Source: Thermohalobaculum sp039030715
Lineage (GTDB): Bacteria; Pseudomonadota; Alphaproteobacteria; Rhodobacterales; Rhodobacteraceae
Direction: 5' to 3'
Length of the DNA stretch: 64,000 bases
Assembly (NCBI GenBank): GCA_039030715.1
Contig: JBCCDU010000014.1
Span: forward strand, 1 to 64,000
Part shown: piece by piece, positions 7,600 through 14,102 of the stretch
How positions within the stretch are numbered: the first letter of the stretch is position 1
How the letters are laid out: each line of letters opens with the position of its first letter
Notes under the pieces: model-generated
Seen by the model: only the letters and a program-made list of their open reading frames with translations
Told to the model about the DNA's origin: nothing
Databases searched by the model: none
Program-made: the position numbers and the translations under genes

Positions 7600-9852
7600 C
7601 TATCCGCATTTCGAGTGGCCGCAATCGCGGCAGACCTCGCAGCCTTCCTTTATATCCAGCGCGAAGCTGCCGCAACTCGGGCAGGTGCTAGGGGCGCCTC
7701 CCCCAACCGCGATCGCCTGGGCGGCCGGGTCGGAGGGCAGGCCCATGCCTTCTCCCTCGATAAAGCCGATCTCGACCAGGTGGCGTTCGATCACGCCCCC
7801 GATGGCGGCCAGGATCGAGGGGATGTATCTGCCCTGCATCCACGCCCCGCCCCGGGGATCGAACACAGCTTTCAGTTCCTCGACCACGAAGCTCACATCC
7901 CCGCCGCGGCGGAACACGGCGCTGACCATGCGGGTGAGGGCGACGGTCCAGGCGTAATGCTCCATATTCTTCGAGTTTATGAAAATCTCGAAGGGTTGCC
8001 TGCGCCCGCCTACGATTGTGTCGTTCATGGTGATATAGATCGCGTGGGGGCTGTCCGGCCATTTGAGTTTGTAGGTCTGCCCCGCCAAGGCTTCCGGCCG
8101 CTCCAGCGGTTCGGCGATATAGACGACTTCGCCATCGCCATCGGGTTTCGCTACGTCCTCGGCCACGGACAGAACCGACCCCGTGACATCGTTGGGGCGA
8201 TAGGTGGTGCAGCCCTTGCATCCCTGCTTATACGCCTCGGCATAAACGCTCTTGAACGCCTCAAAGCTGATATCGGCCGGCACGTTGATGGTTTTCGAGA
8301 TCGAGCTGTCGACATGGCGCTGCGCCATGGCCTGCATCTTCACGTGGTCCAGTGGCTCCAGCGTTTGCGCAGAGACAAAGTAATCCGGCAGGTCAGCTTC
8401 CGCCCCGAACTTCTCGCGATACTTGGCGACGGCATAGTCCACCACTTCCTCCTCGGTGCGGCTGCCGTCCTTCTGCAGGACCTTGCGGGTGTAGCTGTGA
8501 GCGAAAACCGGTTCGATTCCGCTAGACACATTGCCCGCCAGCAGCGAGATCGTCCCCGTCGGCGCGATGGAGGTCAGGAGTGCATTGCGGATGCCATACG
8601 TGGCGATGTCATCGCGGATATCCTCCGGCAGGCGTTGGATCACGTGGCCCTTCAGGTATTCCTCGCCATCGAAGAGAGGAAACGCGCCTTTCTCGCGCGC
8701 CAGTTCGGTGGATGCGCCATAGGCCACCTGTTCGACCGCCGCCATCCACTGACCGGTCTGGCGAACGGCCTCCTCAGAGCCATAGCGCAGGGCGCACATC
8801 GCCAGCGCATCCGCCAGCCCGGTGACGCCGAGGCCGATTCGCCGCTTTGCCTGCGCCTCCGCCGCCTGTTCGGGTAGCGGGAAGCGGCTGATATCGACCA
8901 CATTGTCCATCATCCTGACAGCCGTGGCGACCAGGTCCGAAAGCTCTACCTCGTCGATATGCCCATTCTCAAAGGGCTGGCGCACCAGCGAGGCGAGGTT
9001 GATCGAACCCAACAGACAAGCGCCGTAGGGCGGCAGGGGTTGTTCCCCGCAAGGATTGGTCGCGGCGATTGTCTCGGCATAGTGTAGGTTGTTCTGGGCG
9101 TTGATCCGGTCGATGAAGATCACGCCGGGCTCTGCATAATCATAGGTCGCGCGCATGATCCGATCCCAGAGATCGCGGGCCTTCAAGGTGCGATAGGTTT
9201 TGCCTTCGAACACCAGATCCCAGTCGGTATCGGCATCCACCGCTGCTATGAAGGGGTCGGTCACCAGAACGCTGAGATTGAACATGCGCAGGCGCGCCGC
9301 GTCCTGTTTGGCGGCAATGAAATCCTCGATATCAGGGTGATCGCAGCGCATCGTCGCCATCATCGCGCCGCGGCGGCTGCCCGCACTCATGATCGTGCGG
9401 CACATCGCGTCCCAGACATCCATGAAGCTGAGCGGGCCAGAGGCATCGGCGGCCACCCCATGCACCAGCGCGCCCTTGGGCCGGATCGTCGAAAAGTCAT
9501 ACCCGATGCCGCCGCCCTGCTGCATGGTGAGGGCTGCCTCCTTGAGACCCTGGAAGATCCCCTCCATCGAATCGGCGATGGTGCCCATCACAAAACAGTT
9601 GAAGAGCGTCACTGAACGCCCGGTGCCTGCGCCAGCGATAATGCGACCGGCCGGCAAGAAGCGGAACCCGGAGAGGGCCTGATAGAAGCGGTTTTCCCAG
9701 AGCTGCTGGTCGGCCTCCTCCACCGCGAGGGCCGATGCGATGCGCTGCCAGGTCGCCTCGATGGTGGCGTCCACTGGGGTGTCGTCCGCTTCTTTCAGCC
9801 GGTATTTCATGTCCCAGATCTGTTCAGCGATTGGAGCGGCAAAGGCGGACAT
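7600..9852 (-). CDS. nrdJ: Adenosylcobalamin-dependent ribonucleotide reductase, 750-aa form
   Basis: 750 aa, apparently complete. The first redox cysteine is in LFNCFVMG (Cys86). NPCGEQPLPPYGAC carries the thiyl-radical cysteine (Cys268), the substrate-site Asn and Glu, and the second redox cysteine (Cys279). APTGTISLLAGNVSSG is the nucleotide-binding loop. A TSCPD-like C-terminal domain is followed by a cysteine-rich tail (CPSC, CEVC, CGHSKCG) for re-reduction. It makes deoxyribonucleotides. It overlaps no gene and is followed within six bases by a TAG-like DNA glycosylase. A probable promoter and inverted repeat lie just upstream. It serves as the intact reference for the degenerate paralogue at 12204-13943. 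Confidence 0.95.
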   Translation of the reverse strand: MSAFAAPIAEQIWDMKYRLKEADDTPVDATIEATWQRIASALAVEEADQQLWENRFYQALSGFRFLPAGRIIAGAGTGRSVTLFNCFVMGTIADSMEGIFQGLKEAALTMQQGGGIGYDFSTIRPKGALVHGVAADASGPLSFMDVWDAMCRTIMSAGSRRGAMMATMRCDHPDIEDFIAAKQDAARLRMFNLSVLVTDPFIAAVDADTDWDLVFEGKTYRTLKARDLWDRIMRATYDYAEPGVIFIDRINAQNNLHYAETIAATNPCGEQPLPPYGACLLGSINLASLVRQPFENGHIDEVELSDLVATAVRMMDNVVDISRFPLPEQAAEAQAKRRIGLGVTGLADALAMCALRYGSEEAVRQTGQWMAAVEQVAYGASTELAREKGAFPLFDGEEYLKGHVIQRLPEDIRDDIATYGIRNALLTSIAPTGTISLLAGNVSSGIEPVFAHSYTRKVLQKDGSRTEEEVVDYAVAKYREKFGAEADLPDYFVSAQTLEPLDHVKMQAMAQRHVDSSISKTINVPADISFEAFKSVYAEAYKQGCKGCTTYRPNDVTGSVLSVAEDVAKPDGDGEVVYIAEPLERPEALAGQTYKLKWPDSPHAIYITMNDTIVGGRRQPFEIFINSKNMEHYAWTVALTRMVSAVFRRGGDVSFVVEELKAVFDPRGGAWMQGRYIPSILAAIGGVIERHLVEIGFIEGEGMGLPSDPAAQAIAVGGGAPSTCPSCGSFALDIKEGCEVCRDCGHSKCG

Positions 9853-9875
9853 CGGAGCCTCGTGACAGCAAGATG

Positions 9876-9919
9876 TTGTGGAGTTCCCCTTTTATTCCAC
9901 AAATCGCCGCACCCCTCAA
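9876..9919 (-). promoter_or_regulatory. Candidate promoter and operator for the 750-aa ribonucleotide reductase
   Basis: Read on the minus strand, TTGAGG (9914-9919) and AATAAA (9891-9896) are 17 bases apart, each 4/6 to the sigma-70 consensus. A 7-bp inverted repeat, TTGTGGA (9876-9882) with TCCACAA (9896-9902), brackets the -10. NrdR is the expected repressor of such genes, and ACAACATCTTG here only loosely resembles an NrdR box. The rest of the 312-bp gap 9853-10164 holds nothing else I can name. Confidence 0.4.
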
Positions 9920-10164
9920 GCAGGTCTAAGCAAATGGAAGGCTCGTGCCGGACAAACGCGATGCATGGGCGCGCTGGAACGCTCCGCTGGCACAGGATTC
10001 GATGTTTTGCCCAACACTGGTAAATGAGCGCCAATACCTCGATGCCAGCCGGAGGCTGGATCGAGGGCATGTCGTGGCGGGCGCGAGCCCGCCTCCGCTT
10101 GGTTAAAATCGCTTCGACAATGCGTGGGGCTTTTCTTTCGAGAGCGATCTGCCATGTAAGGGGG

Positions 10165-11226
10165 ATGAATATACTGCCCGCCAAAGCCGCGACGACCTCA
10201 ATGTTCTCGCCCGAACGACCTTATACGTTCCACATTGAATTGACGGACAAGTGCAACGCGCGTTGTCCAATGTGTCCTCGTACCAATCATCTGGATCATT
10301 GCCGACCCAATCGCGATGTGGTGCATAATGTCGAATTGTCGCTCGCGGATTTCGAGACGCATTTCGATGCGGAGTTTTGCGCCCGCACCGAAAAGGTGAT
10401 CTTTGGCGGCGCCTATGGCGACCCGCTAGCGGCGCCCGAACTGCTGGAGATTGTCGAGCATCTCACCGATCACGGTGTTGGTGTTGCGATCGCTACCAAT
10501 GGCAGCTTGCGCAAGCCCGATTGGTGGGCGCGGATGGGGCGGGCAATGGCGCGAACCAATTCGGCGCTGGAGCTGCATATCGACGGGTTGGAGGATACGA
10601 CTCATCTCTACCGGATCGGAACCGACTACGCGAAGATCATCGAGAATGCCGAGGCGTTCATCGCAACCGGCGCACGGGCCGAGTGGCATTTCATCCTGTT
10701 TGGCCACAACGAGCATCAGGTAGAGGAGGCGCATCGGCGCTCGCGCGTGTTGGGATTTGCAGGCTTCACGCTGATCGATTCGATCCGGTTCGGGCCAAAG
10801 GGCGAGTTTCATTTTCAGCAGCCCGATGGGAGTGCCGGGATCTATCGCGAACCTGCGCGCCGGGCTGCGGATTTTCGGCTGGCGGAGGATGGCGGCCTGA
10901 CTGTGGCACCGCCCGAGCCCGCCCCACCGCTGCGGATCGACGGGATTGCGTGCAAATCAGCGGAGCGGAACTCGCCTTATATATCAGCGCATGGGCAGGT
11001 GTCTGCCTGCTGCTGGATGACGGGCTCCGTCGAGGAGGCCGGATTTCATGCCGAGCATGGGTTGAAGTCGGCAGCGATGAACATCCGCAATCGGCCGCTG
11101 GGCGAAATCATGGCGGATGAGCCTTTTGCTAGCTTCTATGCCAGTGCTTGGAATGCGGGCCGGTTGGAAACCTGCAAGATCAAATGCGGGCGGACGCGCA
11201 AGCAGAACAAGCGCAACGCCCTTTGA
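10165..11226 (+). CDS. Radical SAM protein with C-terminal (SPASM-like) cysteines
   Basis: 353 aa from ATG 10165, preceded by TAAGGGGG; the frame is open further upstream but the N-terminal extension is not family-like. Cys30, Cys34 and Cys37 form the CX3CX2C cluster that binds the radical 4Fe-4S, followed by a TIM-barrel region (GGAYGDPL, ATNGS). A second set of cysteines near the end (IACKS, SACCW, ETCKIKCG) suggests an auxiliary cluster as in SPASM enzymes. Such enzymes modify peptides or small molecules by radical chemistry. No precursor peptide is obvious next to it, so the substrate is unknown. It stands alone between two RNR genes. Confidence 0.85.
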   Translation: MNILPAKAATTSMFSPERPYTFHIELTDKCNARCPMCPRTNHLDHCRPNRDVVHNVELSLADFETHFDAEFCARTEKVIFGGAYGDPLAAPELLEIVEHLTDHGVGVAIATNGSLRKPDWWARMGRAMARTNSALELHIDGLEDTTHLYRIGTDYAKIIENAEAFIATGARAEWHFILFGHNEHQVEEAHRRSRVLGFAGFTLIDSIRFGPKGEFHFQQPDGSAGIYREPARRAADFRLAEDGGLTVAPPEPAPPLRIDGIACKSAERNSPYISAHGQVSACCWMTGSVEEAGFHAEHGLKSAAMNIRNRPLGEIMADEPFASFYASAWNAGRLETCKIKCGRTRKQNKRNAL

Positions 11227-11299
11227 GATCCGGCTGGGGGGTGTTCCAGCGTGACTTGCTGCGCAAGCCACGACTGCCCACCCGCCCAGCCAAAATCTG

Positions 11300-12082
11300 T
11301 CATGCGATCAGGCCGTCTGTGCCTGCACGGTTTTCGCCACGCAGAAGCCAGAGCGGACGGCTTCTGAAGTCGACAGTCAATCCGCTTTGGTCCGGTGAGG
11401 ACCAGGTCCGGTCGAACAGGGAACTGGCAGGCATGTAGCGGATCGCGAGGCCGGCCCGCCTGCGATCGGATCGGTTCGGCCGGGAGCCATGGATCAGATA
11501 GACATCGTGGAGCGACATCTGACCGGGGTCCAACGTCAGATCCACAGCCTTGTCTTCGTCGAATGCATCGGGCGCCAGACGCTGCGAGAGTGCCGCCCCC
11601 GCCTGATCCCGATGCTGGAACAGGCGCTCGCCGCGATGCGAACCGGGTATCACGCGCAGGCAGCCATTGCCTGGATCGGAACTTTCCAACGCGATCCAGA
11701 CCGTGCAAGTCGCGAGAGGGCGGATCGGCCAGTAATGGCCATCCTGGTGCCAGGGCACTTCCATCCCGTCGCCTGCCGGTTTGCAAAACATATGACAGCC
11801 CCAGAGGACGATGTCCGGACCGATTGCCGCCTCGACCAGATCCAGGATGTCAGGATCGCAGGCCAGATCGAGAAAGATCTTGGACCCGGTTACGCCTTCG
11901 CAGTTCGGGCCATCGACATGAACGCTGATCAGGTGTTCGGGCCGGGTGTCGGGATTGTCGCGCAGCAGGGTATCTAGCGCGTCCTGCAACATGGCCAGGC
12001 GCGTGCCGGGAAGGCGGTAGCCGGGGATGACATAGCCCTCGGTCCTGTAATGCTGGATTTCTTCCAGCCTGAGTGTGGGCAT
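11300..12082 (-). CDS. Phytanoyl-CoA dioxygenase (PhyH) family protein
   Basis: 260 aa from ATG 12082; the frame stays open for a further 107 codons upstream, but that stretch is Arg/Ser/Thr-rich and not family-like. The WHQDGHYW motif gives the iron-binding His112 and Asp114, LIHGSRPN supplies the distal His198, and an arginine about ten residues later would bind 2-oxoglutarate. So it is a non-haem Fe(II)/2-oxoglutarate oxygenase that hydroxylates a small molecule of unknown identity. It lies 121 bases downstream of the degenerate RNR on the same strand and could be cotranscribed with it. Confidence 0.85.
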   Translation of the reverse strand: MPTLRLEEIQHYRTEGYVIPGYRLPGTRLAMLQDALDTLLRDNPDTRPEHLISVHVDGPNCEGVTGSKIFLDLACDPDILDLVEAAIGPDIVLWGCHMFCKPAGDGMEVPWHQDGHYWPIRPLATCTVWIALESSDPGNGCLRVIPGSHRGERLFQHRDQAGAALSQRLAPDAFDEDKAVDLTLDPGQMSLHDVYLIHGSRPNRSDRRRAGLAIRYMPASSLFDRTWSSPDQSGLTVDFRSRPLWLLRGENRAGTDGLIA

Positions 12083-12203
12083 CGCGACGTCCTTCCTTTG
12101 GACGGATCGTGGCGGCGAATGACGGTCTTGGCAAGATCGGGTGCAGCGAGCCTGTTGCTCGATACCGGGCCCCGCGAGGCCCGATATCTCGGTTGCCGAT
12201 CGC

Positions 12204-13943
12204 TCAGGCGGCGACGGCGGTTTCTTCCTCGGCGTTGTTTGTCTCCTCCGACACCTCGAGGACCGACCCCGTGATCGGGTTCGGTCGATAGGTCGTGCAG
12301 CCTTTGCAGCCCTGGTCATAGGCCGCGCGGTAGACTTCCTCGAATGCGTCGAACGAGATGTCTTCCGGGCAGTTGATCGTCTTGGAGATCGATCCATCGA
12401 CATAGCGCTGTGCGACCGCCTGCATCTTCACATGGTCCAGAGGGTCGAGGTTTTGCGCCGTGACCAATGCGGGTGGGAGATCGCGGCTGCCCGTCACCTC
12501 GCGGTACTTGGCGACGGCATGATCCACCACCTCCTCCTCGGTCTTGCTGCCATCGGCCTGCAGCACCTTGCGGCTGTAGGACGTGGCGAAGATCGGCTCG
12601 ATCCCCGAGGAGACGTTGCCAGCATAGAGCGACGTGGTCCCCGTGGGCGCAAGCGACATCAGGACGCCGTTGCGCAGACCATGGCTGGCGATGCCATCGC
12701 GGATATCCGCCGGCAGCGTGCGGACCTGCTCGGCCTGCAGGTGCTGATCGCGGTCGAAGGCCGGGAAGGCCCCTTTCTCGCGCGCCAAGCTGACCGAGCA
12801 GCGATAGGCCGCATCGCGGATGGCTGACATCCAGAGCCCCGTCTGGTGGACGGCCGATGAGGAGCCATAGCGCTCTCCAGTCATCAGCAGGGCGTCCGCA
12901 AGTCCGGTAATTCCCAAACCAATACGGCGCTTTGCTTTCACCTCTATTTCCTGCTGGGGCAATGGCAGGGCCGAAACGTCGATCCCGTTATCCATCATTC
13001 GAACTGACAGATAGACCAGGCGTGCCAGTTCCTCCTGATCGATCCTCGCGTCCCGGGTGAAAGGATCGCGCACCAGACTGGCGAGGTTGACGGCCCCCAG
13101 CAGGCAGGCGCCATAGGGGGGCAGGGGTTGCTCGCCACAGGGATTGGTGGCCGAAATCGCCTCGGCATAGTGCAGGTTGTTGGCCTGGTTGATCCGGTCG
13201 ATGAAGATCACGCCCGGTTCGGCATAATCATAGGTGGCGCGCATGATCTTGGTCCAGAGCGCCCGCGCCGCGACGGTGCGATAGACTTTGCCCTCGAACA
13301 CCAGATCCCACGGCCCGTCCTGCTTCACCGCTTCCATGAAGGGGTCGGTGACCAGCACGCTTAGATTGAATTGGCGCAACCGCGTCGGGTCGGATTTCGC
13401 GGTGATGAAATCCTCGATATCCGGATGGTCGCAGCGCAGCGTCGCCATCATCGCGCCGCGGCGCGACCCGGCGGAGACGATAGTGCGGCACATCGCGTCC
13501 CAACTGTCCATGAAAACCAGTGGGCCGACAGCCCCGGCGCCCACGCCGCGCACGGTCGATCCCCTGGGCCGGATGGTAGAGAAGTCGTGCCCGATGCCGC
13601 CGCCCTGCTGCATAGTCAAGGCAGCCTCGCTCTGCATCTGCCAGATGCCCTCCATCGTGTCTGGGATCTGCCCCATGACGAACGAGGAGAACAGGCTGAC
13701 CGACCAATCGGTGCCAGCCCCGGCCATTACGCGGCCCGCGGGCAGATATCGGAAACCGGCAAGCGCGGTGTGAAAGCGCCTGGCCCAAAGCTCCGGATTT
13801 GTCTCGGCAGTGGCGAGCGCGCGTGCGACCCGCCACCAGGTTTCATTCACGTTATTCTCAATAGGAACACCCTCCGGCGTTTTCAGCCGGTACTTCATGT
13901 CCCAGATCTGTTCCGATATCGGCATCGCAAAGTTGCTCATCAT
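12204..13943 (-). CDS. Truncated class II ribonucleotide reductase paralogue with one redox cysteine lost
   Basis: 579 aa from ATG 13943 (GAGGAATGG ribosome site). It is collinear with residues 1 to about 580 of the 750-aa reductase at 7600-9852. The radical cysteine (Cys269), neighbouring Asn/Glu (ATNPCGEQ), second redox cysteine (Cys280) and phosphate-binding APTGTTS loop are kept. The first redox cysteine is replaced: LFNCFVMG has become LFSSFVMG (Ser87, codon 13683-13685). The TSCPD domain and cysteine tail are absent, the protein ending in a Glu/Ala-rich stretch. Normal disulfide-based ribonucleotide reduction should therefore fail, while cobalamin-driven radical formation might persist. 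The frame is uninterrupted, with a good promoter and an upstream CtrA-type site, so it looks maintained rather than decaying. Confidence 0.9.
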   Translation of the reverse strand: MMSNFAMPISEQIWDMKYRLKTPEGVPIENNVNETWWRVARALATAETNPELWARRFHTALAGFRYLPAGRVMAGAGTDWSVSLFSSFVMGQIPDTMEGIWQMQSEAALTMQQGGGIGHDFSTIRPRGSTVRGVGAGAVGPLVFMDSWDAMCRTIVSAGSRRGAMMATLRCDHPDIEDFITAKSDPTRLRQFNLSVLVTDPFMEAVKQDGPWDLVFEGKVYRTVAARALWTKIMRATYDYAEPGVIFIDRINQANNLHYAEAISATNPCGEQPLPPYGACLLGAVNLASLVRDPFTRDARIDQEELARLVYLSVRMMDNGIDVSALPLPQQEIEVKAKRRIGLGITGLADALLMTGERYGSSSAVHQTGLWMSAIRDAAYRCSVSLAREKGAFPAFDRDQHLQAEQVRTLPADIRDGIASHGLRNGVLMSLAPTGTTSLYAGNVSSGIEPIFATSYSRKVLQADGSKTEEEVVDHAVAKYREVTGSRDLPPALVTAQNLDPLDHVKMQAVAQRYVDGSISKTINCPEDISFDAFEEVYRAAYDQGCKGCTTYRPNPITGSVLEVSEETNNAEEETAVAA

Positions 13944-13980
13944 CCATTCCTCGTTTTTTACGGTGACAAGCAGCGGTCGG

Positions 13981-14009
13981 AAGTTAGTGTTCTGTTTACT
14001 GTTCGTCAA
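13981..14009 (-). promoter_or_regulatory. Sigma-70-type promoter for the truncated RNR paralogue
   Basis: On the minus strand TTGACG (14004-14009) and TAACTT (13981-13986) are separated by exactly 17 bases, placing a start near 13974, about 30 bases before the ATG at 13943. The region is AT-rich relative to its surroundings. A CtrA-type site lies just upstream of the -35. Confidence 0.5.
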
Positions 14010-14020
14010 TTATTCGTTTA

Positions 14021-14036
14021 TTAACAAAAGGTTAAC
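14021..14036. promoter_or_regulatory. Perfect CtrA-type binding site (TTAA-N7-TTAAC)
   Basis: TTAACAAAAGGTTAAC matches the alphaproteobacterial CtrA consensus TTAA-N7-TTAAC exactly. A third TTAAC follows at 14042-14046, so TTAAC recurs at 11- and 10-base steps, about one helical turn. The site is between the divergent RNR paralogue and the YjbH gene, 11 bases upstream of the RNR -35. It could serve either gene. That CtrA binds here is inference. Confidence 0.55.
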
Positions 14037-14102
14037 AGATCTTAACGGTGATTGTTACACGTGCGGTCTACGCCGCTCTTGAGATAGGGATTGTTGCCCC
14101 CT

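Noticed and set aside
7522..8877. 451-codon plus-strand frame opposite the 750-aa RNR
   Set aside because: Shadow of a strongly conserved RNR gene; composition is low in hydrophobic periodicity and has no family match by eye.
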